In this document: positions 23,232 through 34,177 of the stretch, piece after piece
Layout of the letters: each line of letters opens with the position of its first letter
Position numbering within the stretch: the stretch's first letter is position 1
Assembly (NCBI GenBank): GCA_963383645.1
Contig: OY726564.1
Span: forward strand, 111,701,040-111,765,039
Origin: Muscardinus avellanarius
Lineage: Eukaryota; Chordata; Mammalia; Rodentia; Gliridae
DNA length: 64,000 bases
Direction: 5' to 3'
Made by a program: the position numbers and the translations under genes
The notes under the pieces: model-generated
Seen by the model: the letters and a program-made list of their open reading frames with translations, nothing else
Databases searched by the model: none
What the model was told of the DNA's origin: nothing

Positions 23232-23428
23232 AAAAGTATGAATTCCAACTTCGAAATCCACACGGAAGGTCCTTAAATTCCTTGTGCCACCTCCTCGCAG
23301 ACGATGAAGTGACCTTACAAGACACTACCTATGCGCCCAGTGCTGGGACATAATAACTCCGTGTCAGCTACTACTACCCCTAACCAGAGACCACAGCAGG
23401 TCACAGTGATGGGGAAGATATGACAGAA

Positions 23429-23625
23429 TTTTTTTTTTTTTTTGGTGGTACTGGGGTTCCTGGAAGCCCTTCTACCTTGGGGCTACACTCCCAGACCTAT
23501 TTTTACATTTTTATTTGGAAACAGGGTCTCCTAAACCAGCACGCGCGGCTGGCTTCGAACCTGCGCGATCCTCCTGTCTCTGCCTCCCAAGCGTGGGGAT
23601 TACAAGCGTGCGCCGCCACGCCCGG
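23429..23625 (-). mobile_element. B1-dID SINE, young subfamily
   Basis: Poly-T then GGTGGTACTGGGGTTCCTGG to CGCCGCCACGCCCGG. It carries the young-subfamily deletion. Confidence 0.92.
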
Positions 23626-23718
23626 ACTGATGGAATATTTTAATAAACACAGATACAGGTGGTCAGCAATCACTCTGTTCATGCTCAAACAGAATTCCAG
23701 TAAAGCTGATAGAAGGTA

Positions 23719-23786
23719 GAAATTTCTAGATTTTAGAAAATTATTTCTATACTTTCATGACTACAGTTTTACATGGATAAAAACAT
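23719..23786 (+). repeat. 68-bp direct repeat, copy 1
   Basis: GAAATTTCTAGATTTTAGAA...CATGGATAAAAACA recurs at 25268 with about four mismatches. It belongs to no family I recognise. The rest of 23626-24020 holds nothing else I can name. Confidence 0.85.
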
Positions 23787-24020
23787 AATTTGTTACAGTC
23801 CGTGTTCACCCTTGGGTTTGTCTTACAAGTGGGTAGAAGTAACCAGAGAGATATTCTGTAGTGTGTGCACTTATGTTAAGAGAGGGGAATGTATACACAA
23901 CCACTGAGACGTAACAAGAATATGTGATCTCCTTTCTTTTCTACAATCTCTATCATTTTGTTCTTCAGCATCTAAATCCTCTAACAGTGATGGATGTGAA
24001 TAAGGGTTGGAGTTGTCACA

Positions 24021-24021
<1 letters not shown>

Positions 24022-24070
<49 letters not shown>
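24022..24070. repeat. (TG)n microsatellite
   Basis: About 24 TG units in the tail position of the next SINE. Confidence 0.97.
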
Positions 24071-24071
<1 letters not shown>

Positions 24072-24270
24072 GGGGGTTGAACTCAGGGGCAGTCCACCTC
24101 GGAGTTACACCTCTAGCCCTATTTTATTTTGTATTTTGAAACAGGGTCTCACTAAATTGCTGAAAGTTCACTGTAAATTGCTGAGACTGGCCTTGAACCT
24201 GCAATCCTGATCTTCTTATCTCAGCCTCCCAAGTACTGGGATTATAGGTATACATCAGCATAGCTTGCTA
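24071..24270 (-). mobile_element. B1-dID SINE, old, with TSD
   Basis: GGGGGTTGAACTCAGGGGCAGTCC to CAGCATAGCTT. GTT[G/A]TCACAAT occurs before the TG tract and again near 24272-24282. Confidence 0.86.
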
Positions 24271-24283
24271 GTTATCACAATTT

Positions 24284-24670
24284 TACCAACTAAAGATAAC
24301 TCTGCCTCACTTAGTTTGAAACAATTTCTTTCAGGTAAACAGCCATTCATTTAAAAGTCAACACCTTTAAGGAGTCTTTCCACCCCTTTCCTGGAATGGC
24401 AACTAGGTACAAGGAAGAGACTGCTTTCTCCTGGTCACGGTGGAGGAGAGATGGGTACCGAGTCACTTGCTCAAGAGTCAACAATTGGAAGTCTCCCCTT
24501 GAGACACTGGCCACTGAATCTCAGTAGGTGTCCTGTGCTGGTGTCCCTAGGATTCGGCTGATGCTGCTGACATCTACTATTCATGACTTTGAGCCTTGCT
24601 GTGGCCTCCGGGTCCGAGGCCCAGCACGCTGGCTAGAGGCTTGGCCACTTCACCAGTGTCCTTGGTCAGT
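24284..24670. other. Unassigned intronic sequence
   Basis: No gene or named repeat seen. Confidence 0.5.
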
Positions 24671-24998
24671 GCTACAGTTTGAATGCTCCAACCAAAACTC
24701 CTGCTGAAATTTCATTGCACTGTGATGGGATTGAGTTGTGGGGCCTTCGGTCTGTCCCTCCTGGAGGGCTTAACCGATACCAGGGGTAGTCAGCTATCGC
24801 AGGAGAGGCTCCAGCCATCTTCTCGCTCATGTCCTTGCTATCTCACACTAGACATATTCTGTTGTGGAGGAGCAAGAAGGCCCTCACTAGATGTGGTCCC
24901 TTGATCTTGGTCTTCCCAGCCTCCAGAACCATAAGCCAAACAAATTCCTATTGTTTTAATTCACCAGCCTGGGCACTCTGGTAGAGGAGCAGCAAAGG
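24671..24998 (+). mobile_element. MaLR-type LTR, solo
   Basis: CTACAGTTTGAATGCTCCAACC at the 5' end, GGGATTGAGTTGTGGGGCC within, then GGCCCTCACTAGATGTGG and CCTTGATCTTGGTCTTCCCAGCCTCCAGAACC followed by TAAGCCAAACAAATTCC. These are characteristic of mammalian MaLR LTRs (MST/MLT-like). No internal retroviral sequence adjoins it. Exact subfamily not determined. Confidence 0.72.
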
Positions 24999-25267
24999 CA
25001 GTGAGCCCGTCAGCTTCCTCAGACCGTCCTGCGGTTCTCGGATGCTCCCTTAAGCCTAACTGGCTGTATGACACCATCACAATCCCTGTCAACCCCTCCT
25101 CCCAGACAAAGGTATGCAGAGGAGTGAACACCAGCCAGCAGCTCTTCTCCTCGGCACCAGACAGGGTTTGTCCAGGTGTGGCAGAAACTGCCCCTGTATC
25201 ACCCGGAGTCCATGGTTTGTAGTGAAATTGTGTATAGATTTCCAATTTTGTTCCTAATACACACCGA

Positions 25268-25335
25268 GAAATTTCTAGATTTTAGAAAATTATTTATACA
25301 CTTTCACAACTACAGTTTTACATGGATAAAAACAC
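25268..25335 (+). repeat. 68-bp direct repeat, copy 2
   Basis: Near-identical to 23719-23786. It lies between the LTR and the L1 fragment. Confidence 0.85.
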
Positions 25336-25374
25336 AACCAAAACATCTAAGCTGAAACACAGAGTTACAAATAA

Positions 25375-25690
25375 TGGCCTTGGACCCAGCAATTCTACTG
25401 CTGAGAATTTATCCTACTGAGAAACTCATACGTGTGCAAAGTGATGTATGGTCCGGGTTATACACTACATCATTCTTTTCGAAGTCATGAGATTAGAAAC
25501 TGATAAATCCACCATCAGGATATGGCTTCTCCAGCTGATAAAAGGAATGAGGTGGTTTTATACCTACTGATAGGAAACTACAGGAAAGGTATTATGGGGA
25601 AAAAGAACGTGGACAAGAGCTTAGACGACCTTTCTTGTACAGAGACTGGATGGCGCTGGTGCGGTAGGTTAAGAAGAAATGAGAGGAGGA
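25375..25690 (+). mobile_element. L1 3' fragment, degraded
   Basis: TGGACCCAGCAATTCTACTGCTGAGAATTTATCC is the usual L1 3' landmark, followed by diverged 3' end sequence (ACTGATAAATCCACCATCAGG). Confidence 0.75.
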
Positions 25691-26463
25691 AATGCAAGTA
25701 CAATTCCTCCTTCTGGGCCTTTTGAGTTTTGTTTCTCTACATGCATTTTATATTAGGTTAGAATTTAACAAAACAGAGCTAAGCCTTGACTCCTAGACTC
25801 AAGGCGGTCTCTATCCTAGTGCTGAGACAAGGGGTGTCGATGATCCCACGAGTGGTGAAGACCACATCCTGGAACAAGAGGGCCAAAAGAATACTCAGAA
25901 AAAGAGTTCATTGCCTGTGTATTGTCTCAAGTCCTGCACACTGCCGACGCGAAGCACAGCTTCGCTCTCTGGCCCGTTTCCACTCAGGGCGTGTGAGATG
26001 GACGAGGGTGGGCAGTGAGATTCCGCGGTACACCGTGCAGGAGAAGGCCGTTCCCCTCCAACAGCAGCAAGGTGACAAGAGTCTGCGAGCTAGGGACCCG
26101 CGCTAATCTGCCCAGCCCCGTGCGTGGGTGCAAAACACCTCTGGAAGTCAGAAGCTTCCAGGAGGGATTCCGCTCTTCCCGTCAAGGGGACGAGGGCGGA
26201 CAGGTGATAAGCAGAGGCTAGCGCCTACCTCCTCGGCAGAAGTTTTGTCCTGCAGAAACTGAGACCCTCATCAGGAAGGACTGGGCAAAACTTGGCTCTC
26301 CGACTCCGACTTCTTTGTGTCCACACTATACCCTCCCTCTCAGCGGAACAAGGAGGGAGGGTAGTGGGTTTCTCCAGCCCCTCCCAGGGAGGCAGGTGTC
26401 TGGGATTAAAAGTCGGTGATGGTTCACAGAAGAGACCTACACGCTCTATGCTCAAGATAAATG
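25691..26463. other. Unassigned, moderately GC-rich sequence
   Basis: No gene supported. 25940-26230 has raised CpG and open frames on several strands, none recognisable. Confidence 0.45.
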
Positions 26464-26669
26464 GCACCTGGATGTGGTGGCGCACACCTGTAATCCCAGC
26501 ACTTGGGAGGCTGAGATAAGAGGCTCACAGGTTCAAAATCAGCCTGAGCAACCTAGTGAGACTTTCAGCAACCTAGTGAGACTCTGTTTCAAACAAAAAA
26601 TAAAAGGGGGCTGGGGCTGTAGCTAGGAGGGAGAATGCCTCTGGGTTTAACCCCCAGTACCACTACCAA
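26464..26669 (+). mobile_element. B1-dID SINE, old
   Basis: ACCTGGATGTGGTGGCGCACACC to TAACCCCCAGTACC. Confidence 0.88.
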
Positions 26670-27324
26670 AAATAAACAGATTAGTGGCAGGGTTAAACTT
26701 TGAGTTGGAGCTGATCAGAGGCAGGCGCCCCACACCTGCTGCGGAGTTGAATGGTAACGAGGCCTCCGCGGCCACATTTACTGTCCAACACAGGAAAGTC
26801 CGTGACAGACGCCAGCAGGTCTGCCCACAAGCTCTCGATCCAAAGTATGTGAGACCCGCACTTCAACACATAACCACGTTGAAGCACACACAGAGCGCAG
26901 GCCTGACACAGTTTTAGGCCCATTTTGAACCCTGCACAGACACTTTTGACTGTGTGCAAATCGATCCAGGCCCAGTAGGAGACCATTCTGTAGCTTAAGA
27001 AAATGTCAAATTTAATACAAAAATGCAGAGATGCTGGTCACCCTTGACCTCCCTGCCACGCTGTCTACTGGGGGCACCTTTTCTTGCCACTCTACGGGGG
27101 GCACCTTGCTCCGCTAATCACGGCCAGAGATGATTCTTCCTGGTACCCTCTTAGCCAGGTTGGATTTCTATCAACACAAGCTAAAGGACTGGAGAGCCGG
27201 TGACAGCATCGCCTGCAGGACCCAGGATACACGGCACAGCGAGAGGTGGGATGAGCGTAAACGGGCAGGAGGAGGAGAGCAGGTGAAGAGAGTTTTTCTT
27301 TTCTTTTGCTTTTGTTTCTGTTTT
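26670..27324. other. Unassigned intronic sequence
   Basis: No gene or named repeat seen. Confidence 0.5.
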
Positions 27325-27489
27325 GTGGGACAAGGATTGAACCCAGGGGCACTTTACCTCTGAGCTACATACCCAGTCCTATTTTATTTGGTAATTCACT
27401 AAGTTGCTGAGGCTGGCCCCGAACCTGCCATCCTACTGACTCAGCCTGCCAAGCACTGAGATTACAAGTGTGCGCAAACACGCCCGGCT
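27325..27489 (-). mobile_element. B1-dID SINE, old, internally deleted
   Basis: GGGACAAGGATTGAACCCAGG to AACACGCCCGGCT. The middle is short (GGTAATTCACTAAGTTGC). Confidence 0.84.
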
Positions 27490-27520
27490 CAGCATATCAT
27501 TTCTAACTACTTTCACCTGA

Positions 27521-27726
27521 GCCGGGCGTGGCACACACCTATAATGCAAGTGCTTGAGAGGCTGAGACAGCAGGTTCATGAGTTTGAGGCCAACCTCGGC
27601 AATTTAGTGAGGCCCTCTGCAACTTAAAACCCTATTTCAAAAATAAAAAGTAAAGAACAGGGTTAGGGGTATGGCTCAGAGGAAGAAGGCCTCTGGGCTA
27701 TATCCGTAATAACACACACACACACA
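27521..27726 (+). mobile_element. B1-dID SINE, old, (CA)n tail
   Basis: GCCGGGCGTGGCACACACC to GGGCTATATCCGTAATAAC, then CA repeats. Confidence 0.85.
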
Positions 27727-28527
27727 TTCTGAAAGACAAAAATTTGGGCTGCAAAGGTTTCTTTCTACCAGCCAACCTAATATTTCACATTAATAATGAA
27801 GACAGAGGAAATAAATTAGCTTTATTATCTTGAATCAACAAAGTGGGAGGGAAAACAACCCAGTGATTAAGATTCTGAAGCCAGATATTAATAGGCCAAA
27901 ACCTCCGGAGAATCATTTCGTTTCACATGGAAAACCATGAAGCCTGTTGTCAATTACAAGTACTTTGTAAACATTATCTCAGAGGAACTTTTTTTCTCTA
28001 ACAAAAAAAAACAACAACAATAATTCAATTGAGGATGAAAAGAACCGAGTGTCAAGGTCTAACAGCCAGTTCTGCCAGTGCTTTAAATAGCAGCAAAAGA
28101 GAACAAATTTCCTTCCCTACCATGTTTTTATCTTACAAGAAACAGCATCTATTGGCCCAGGGGAAAGCAGCACATCAACACAAAGGCCGCCTGGCCGAAG
28201 GTGGCTGTGGCTTTATCCACAGGAGCTCATCCGCAGACATAAGCCCACTTAATTCTCCATAAACCCTTTCAAGCCACCAACAGAGTATTATTTTCAAAAG
28301 GCCAGAAACAGATCAATGCCATTTTCTCGCTAAAAAAAAAATATATACAATCGATGTTCTAAATATATGTTCTTGAAAATACTAGACCCAATGGAGAAAA
28401 GCCACAAAAAAGAAAATTATTTTCTTGAAAAATAATATCTACCTATGAAATGGCCACTGCCGAGAATGATGTAAGCTCAGCTATAAAGGTAAAACAGCAA
28501 GTCTTGGGACTAAATGATAACTTTGAA
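27727..28527. other. Unassigned intronic sequence
   Basis: No gene seen. 28010-28290 is less AT-rich than its surroundings and contains CTTTAAATAG. It could be constrained non-coding DNA, but nothing here proves it. Confidence 0.4.
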
Positions 28528-28725
28528 CTGGCATGGTGGTGCATGCCTGCAATCCCAGTACTTGGGAAGCTGAGACAGGAGGATCACAGGTTCGAGGACA
28601 GCCTCAGCAAGTAGTGAGACTCTCATCAACCTAGTGAGACCTTGTTTCAAAATAAAAATAAGAACAAAAATCGGGCTAGAGGTGTAGCCCAGAGGTAGAA
28701 TGCCCCTGGGTTCAATTCCTAAATA
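28528..28725 (+). mobile_element. B1-dID SINE, old
   Basis: ACTGGCATGGTGGTGCATGCC to GGGTTCAATTCC, A-rich tail. Confidence 0.87.
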
Positions 28726-29364
28726 AAAAAATAAGTAAACCAAATATACCCAAAATAAATAAATGAACACCAGCCCCCTTAAAAATGAACACACAGAAAC
28801 AATCTCTCTTCATCAGCTCTGTCAGTTCACTCTTCAGTTCCATTTGCTGAGCTCCTGCTCTGTGGCATCTGGTTTCAACAATGGAAGCATCTTTATCATT
28901 TTCAAATTACGCAGCTCCGATCAATGACGATCAGCACGTCTGACAGGACTGGAATACCTACAGTATATACAACTCCCCTGAACAACTAGAAAAAAGTCGG
29001 TGTAAAGGTGAAGAATGCTCTCTATCAGGAATTTTTATAGCCTTAAATAATTAGCATATTTACTTATTTTCCTGATTTTCTCCTCCCTCTGCCTCTGAAA
29101 TTGGAATATGTGCATTTTATAGCTCAGTAGGCCAGAACTTTGAGATGGTCTTGACAAACTATAATCAACCTGTCAGAAAGTCGGAGGAGAATCCTCTCTT
29201 GGCTCTGGAGGAGAATCACATTTCTTGTCTTTGCTGGCTCTTGAGGGCTGCCCACATTCCGTGTTCCAGCCCTTTTCCGCTACCTTTAAAGCAAGAACTA
29301 ACTGAGGCTTCCGATATAGCCCCTCTCTCAGTCCGTCTTCTGCCTTCCTCTTCCTCTCCCCTCA
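28726..29364. other. Unassigned intronic sequence
   Basis: No gene or named repeat seen. Confidence 0.5.
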
Positions 29365-29450
29365 TCTCCCTTCCCTTCCCTTCCCTTCCCTTCCCTCCCC
29401 TCCCCTTCCCTCTCTCTCTCCCTCCCTCTCTCCCCCCCCTTCTTTTTTTC
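29365..29450. repeat. (CCCTT)n pyrimidine tract
   Basis: CCCTT units grading into CTCC and a C-run, all pyrimidine on the plus strand. Confidence 0.9.
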
Positions 29451-29451
29451 T

Positions 29452-29510
29452 TTGGTGGTATTGGAGATTGAACTCAGGGGAATTCTACCTGTGAGATGCA
29501 CCCCAGTTCC
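29452..29510 (-). mobile_element. ID half of an old SINE split by a later insertion
   Basis: TGGTGGTATTGGAGATTGAACTC ... GCACCCCAGTTCC. Its B1 half resumes at 29705. Confidence 0.82.
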
Positions 29511-29704
29511 TTTTTTTTTTTTTTGTGGTGGTACTGGGGTTCCTGGAAGCCCTTCTACCTCCGGGCTATACTCCCAGACCTGTTTTTTAATTTTTATTTG
29601 GAAACAGGGTCTCCTAAGCCAGCATGTCTGACTTCGAACCTGCGCGATCCTCCTGTCTCTGCCTCCCAAGCGCGGGGATTACAAGCGTGCGCCACCACGC
29701 CCAG
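29511..29704 (-). mobile_element. B1-dID SINE, young subfamily, nested, with TSD
   Basis: Young copy inside the older one, in the same orientation. CACCCCAGT[T/C]CC precedes its poly-T (29499-29510) and follows its B1 head (from 29705). Confidence 0.9.
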
Positions 29705-29822
29705 CACCCCAGTCCCATTTTATTTTGAAACAGGTTCTAAGCTGCTGAGGCTCACCCATGATCTTCCCGTCTCAGCCTCCCAAGGACTGGGATCACAGGC
29801 TCACACCACCACACCTAGCTCC
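29705..29822 (-). mobile_element. B1 half of the split old SINE
   Basis: CATTTTATTTTGAAACAGG to CACCACACCTAGCT. Confidence 0.83.
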
Positions 29823-30436
29823 CGCTTCCATTTTTAAGGGTGTTTATGGATTACAAAAGGCTCCTAGCATAATCTAGGATGAGATCAACTGATTAAATAT
29901 CATAAGGCATCTGCTACCGGAGTTCCCTACCGTCATGTAATGCAAAATAGAGGATCCAGGGCTCAGGGCATGAACATTTGTGGACCTTTATCCTGTTTAC
30001 TAAAGGACATTAAGCACATATTTAAAGAATAGTGATTACAGATCACATTGAGGAAGCTATTGAGATGATCTCCATCTCCTGTGATTTATATATGGTAGGG
30101 TAGAAAAGAAATGTGTTCAAATCATCCTCTCAAGAAAACGGATGCATGCTGAAAGCTGCTGGCAGGAAATAGACAACTAACAAAATGAGGGAACATTTTT
30201 TAGCTTAGAGGTTTAAAGGGAAGATGGCGTATGAATCAGTCAAAAGATGGCGAATGCTGGAAAGAGAATGGGGAGAAAGGAGCACCAGTGGAGCACCTAA
30301 AATGGGCGTTGACATTTAAAATAGATTATAGATTTTACTTTATTTTAAATTAATTTCAATAGGCCCTTGTAGCAAGAGGCTTCTGCACTGGCTGGCACAG
30401 CTCTAGGACTCGAGGACCATCAAAATCACGACCGCA
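29823..30436. other. Unassigned intronic sequence
   Basis: No gene or named repeat seen. Confidence 0.5.
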
Positions 30437-30702
30437 AGGCGGGCGTGGGGCACACGCTTGCAATCTCAGTACCTGGGAGGCTGAGACGGGAGGATCACAG
30501 GTTTGCAACCAGCCTCAGCTACTCAGTGAGGACCTTGAAACTTAGTAAGACCTTGTTTCAAAATAAAGATTATATATATATATATACACATACACACACA
30601 CAGAGAGAGAGAGAGCGAGCGAGCGCGCGAGCATGCGCGCGCGAGCTGGGGGTGTAGCTCCAAGGTAGAATTCCCCGAGTTCAATCCCCAGCACCACAAA
30701 AA
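30437..30702 (+). mobile_element. B1-dID SINE with expanded linker
   Basis: B1 half (GGCGGGCGTGGGGCACACGC to GTTTCAAAATAAAG), then a microsatellite in place of the A-rich linker, then the ID half (GAGCTGGGGGTGTAGCTCC). AATCA[C/T]GAC is found just before and just after it. Confidence 0.88.
30568..30646. repeat. Compound microsatellite (TA)n(CA)n(GA)n(GC)n
   Basis: TATATA, CACACA, GAGAGA, GAGCGAGCG and GCGCGCG blocks in turn within the linker of the SINE. Confidence 0.93.
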
Positions 30703-30794
30703 AATAATCATGACTGCACTAAGAAACTAAGAAATGCTCCCCTAATTTGTATATAACAAAGTAAAACACTTTATTTTTCATAAGAGATAGGCCT

Positions 30795-31002
30795 TTATTT
30801 ATTTATTTATTTATTTATTTGGGGGATTGAACCCAGGGGCATTCTACCTCCGAGCTCCACCTCCAGCTCTGTTTTTATTCCTTATTTTGAAACAGGATCT
30901 CACTGAGTTGCAAAGGGCCTCACTAGGTAGCCGAGGCTGTCTGCGAACCGCGATCCTCCCAGGTACTGGGATTACAAACTTGCACCACCACACCCGGCTC
31001 CG
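30795..31002 (-). mobile_element. B1-dID SINE, old, (TTTA)n tail
   Basis: (TTTA)n at 30795-30820, then GGGGGATTGAACCCAGGGGC to CACCACACCCGGCT. Confidence 0.87.
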
Positions 31003-32731
31003 CCCTTATATTCTGAAGAAGTAATTTCACACTTGCACACACTCAGGGAAAGTTAATGGTCGGTGACACAGACAAAGACGACCCGACAGTGGCTCTACAA
31101 CAAAGACTCCTACTCGGGGACAAAAGGCCGTCTGGCTTTCTTCTTAATGAGAGCTCTATTGCCCTTAAAACTGTTAACACAAGTTGAATACTTTTTATAC
31201 TTCTATTCATGTGTTCTCTTAAAGCAGCTGGAATACTTAAATATCTAGAAAAGGGGGGGGGCTTTCAATTCAATAAAAATTGACCTAGTATTATGCTGGA
31301 GAATACCAAAGCAAAAATCCTTGCTCAGATCTCAAAACTACTTCCTAGCTTGCAATGCAAATTGTCAAAGTCTAATTTTAAAATCTAGGAGAGATTCTTC
31401 CCCTCTTGAATCCAACCACCTTTGTGTTAAGAAGAAGAAACATGATGGGATGATGCAGCCCAGTCCTCGGTTATTAATAAACTAGAATACAACAGCCACC
31501 TCCAAGAGGTCATCTGTGCAGGGCTCTTACTGTCACAAGTGAGCTGCCCCTGTGGCATATTTGTGGTCTTCTCCCCTTTCCCTCCAGACAGAGCTCATCT
31601 CCCCGTGACCACAGGGTTCTCCTCTGGTATCTGCCACACTTGGTCATGATGGGGTCGCAGGGGCCCGGCCACAGACAATAAGCCCAGCCAGAGGCAGCAC
31701 ACGGGAGCTTGCTCCTGAGGCCGAGGAGCAGGCAGAAGTGATGTAATCACAGGGCACTGAGCCCACACGCCTGCCAGGCCTGGCCTGGGTGACAATCTGC
31801 TTTAATTCAATTCCATCGGCAATCCATCTGGGGGCACACTACTGTTTATTTACAATTTTTGAAATGCAAAATAATATGAAAATTAGTGAATAAATGAGAT
31901 AATAAATTTAAGCCAGTGATGGATTAATACTAAATAAAGCTTTTATATCACTTTGGCTGACATGACATGGTTTGCTGAGCCACGCATTCTAAATGACACC
32001 CACTGTTTCTGGTAAGATTATCTAATCGCTGCAACCTCTGCATAACCCTTTTGTTTTAAATAATTTGTACAGAACCAATTAGATATTATAAAAATACCAC
32101 CCACATCCTTAAGACAGAAAGAGACACTAGAAGAGGAAGAAAGTTAAAGACAAGAGTTTTACAAAACTCACTTGTAACGAAATACTTTTAGAATTTAACT
32201 ACTAGGTTCAACTATAATAGCAACCCAGTCGTCTGAATTTCTCGTGTTTTAAAATGTAGGAACCAACCCAGTATCTTATATGTGGAACAGACTAATCTTG
32301 CGACACTGGGTAAATATAATTGTGAATAATATTCGCGATAAAGATGTTTCCCCGGGAAGAGTAAATACCCTTATCAGGGCATCCAAGAGAAGAATCAATT
32401 CTGATCATCATTCGACAACATTTAATATACCTACTCATCTAGTACTTCAGCCCTGCGGTTTTAATTAAAGAGTGAAGGAGGGGATGGTCTTCACACCTGA
32501 TATATTACGATAAATCACGCATGCGCTGCCTGAAGCAAGGAGACAGAAGAGAAACGATCCCACTGCCACGCACTCTCCCAGTACCGGCATCACATCAGTC
32601 GCCTTTCACATGGCTCTCCAGGGATCCTTGGCTTTAAAAAGCTACTGTTCTAGAAGGGACCATGAACTCCCATAGCAATTTCAAACTTCAAAGTATCCCT
32701 TCTCAAAGTGCAGTATTTACCACCTGTATCA
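31003..32731. other. Unassigned, possibly constrained non-coding DNA
   Basis: No gene seen. The stretch of 1.7 kb has no SINE, rare in this window. 31500-31800 is GC-richer; 31800-32110 is AT-rich with homeodomain-like TAAT motifs. Conservation is inferred from the lack of insertions only. Confidence 0.35.
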
Positions 32732-32747
32732 AAATTTGAGGAGTTTT

Positions 32748-32957
32748 TTTTTTTTGTTTTGTTTTGTTTTTTGGTGGTACTGGGGTTCCTGGAAGCCCTT
32801 CTACTTCCGGGCTACACTCCCAGACCTATTTTTATTATTTTTATTTGGAAACAGGGTCTCCTAAGCCAGCGCGCGCGGCTGGCTTCGAAGCTGCGCGATC
32901 CTCCTGTCTCTGCCTCCCAAGCGCGGGGATTACAAGCGTGCGCCACCACGCCCGGCG
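32748..32957 (-). mobile_element. B1-dID SINE, young subfamily, with 16-bp TSD
   Basis: Young copy flanked by AAATTTGAGGAGTTTT at 32732-32747 and 32958-32973, both perfect. Confidence 0.95.
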
Positions 32958-33042
32958 AAATTTGAGGAGTTTTGAAAAGTGCTGAGTCCTATGTTTTGAA
33001 GCCCACCCACACAGACGCCGAGGAGCAGAGCCCACGTCTGCC

Positions 33043-33106
33043 AGGGATCCTCCGGCTTCGGCCTCCCAAGTGCTGGGGTTACAGGTGTGCACCACCATGC
33101 CTGGCT
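33043..33106 (-). mobile_element. B1 head fragment
   Basis: GGATCCTCCGGCTTCGGCCTCCC...CACCACCATGCCTGGCTT is the first third of a minus-strand B1. Confidence 0.7.
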
Positions 33107-33356
33107 TAGAGCAGTTTTTTCTGGATGCAGGTGTTTGTGGGGATGATCTTATTACATCAGCATAATGTGACAAACACCTCAAATACATATTATTGTAAAA
33201 TAGGCAAAGTCACAGCCCTGTTTTCATGTGGCGGGAAGATACTACATATCTTTTGGTAAATTTCTTAAAACTTGTGATAATATCATTTCCTTTCTATGCT
33301 GCCAAAACACAGGATTAATGATGGAAGATAAAAGTCATTTCAAATACAATTGAAAG

Positions 33357-33428
33357 GCTAGAGATACAGCTCTGGGGTAGAGCACTTGCCCAGCATGTAC
33401 AAGGCCCCAGGTTCAATCCCAGCACACA
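33357..33428 (+). mobile_element. ID element (tRNA-derived SINE)
   Basis: GGCTAGAGATACAGCTCTGGGG, GTAGAGCACTTGCCCAGC, then GTTCAATCCCAGCAC: a complete ID monomer with the B-box-like region that dID halves have lost. Confidence 0.82.
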
Positions 33429-33429
33429 T

Positions 33430-33491
33430 AGGAAGGAAGGAAGGAAGGAAGGAAGGAAGGAAGGAAGGAAGGAAGGAAGGAAGGAAGGAAG
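33430..33491. repeat. (GGAA)n microsatellite
   Basis: About 15 GGAA units in the tail position of the ID element. Confidence 0.95.
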
Positions 33492-33600
33492 TGAGTGAGT
33501 CAGGTAGGCAGGAATTGAGAGTAAACAAAGATTGAAAAAGAGAGGTATCATAGGTAGCAATGGTTTGTGAGTTGCTCTGGTACCTAATTTAAGACTTGCT

Positions 33601-33780
33601 GGCCGGGCGTGGTGGGCACGCTTGTAATCCCCGCTTGGGAGGCGGAGACAGGAGGATCGCGCAGGTTGGAAGCCAGCCTCTCTGGCTTAAGAGACCCTGA
33701 TTCCAAATAAAAATATAAAATAGGTCTGGGAGTGTAGCCCAGAGGTAGAAGGGCTTCCAAGAACCCCAGTACCACAAAAA
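33601..33780 (+). mobile_element. B1-dID SINE, young subfamily, with TSD
   Basis: Young copy flanked by AAGACTTGCT at 33591-33600 and 33781-33790. Confidence 0.94.
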
Positions 33781-33947
33781 AAGACTTGCTTAAGATATAA
33801 ATAATAACCAAAATGTTATTCATTTATTAATCCAGGACATTCCAAAAGTTACATTTTCCCACGTATGAATGCACTTGAGAATGGGGTATCATTTTGTATT
33901 TAATAAAAAGACATGCTGAAAAGAATCAAACCAAAATGCAGGACACA

Positions 33948-34162
33948 GCCGGGCGTGGTGGCGCACGCTTGTAATCCCCGCGCTGGGGAGGCTGAGACAG
34001 GAGGATCACACGGGTTTGAGGCCAGCCTCAGCTACTTAGTGAGGTTCTCAGCAACTCAGTGAGACCCTGTTTCCAAATAAAATATAAAAAAGGTCTGGGA
34101 GTATAGCCTGGAGGTAGAAAAGCCTCTGGGTTCCACCCCCCCCCAAAAAAGTACCACCAAAA
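33948..34162 (+). mobile_element. B1-dID SINE, intermediate, with TSD
   Basis: The B1 half is undeleted but the ID half already reads GGTCTGGGAGTATAGCCTGGAGG. AAAATGCAGGACACA flanks it at 33933-33947 and 34163-34177. Confidence 0.93.
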
Positions 34163-34177
34163 AAAATGCAGGACACA

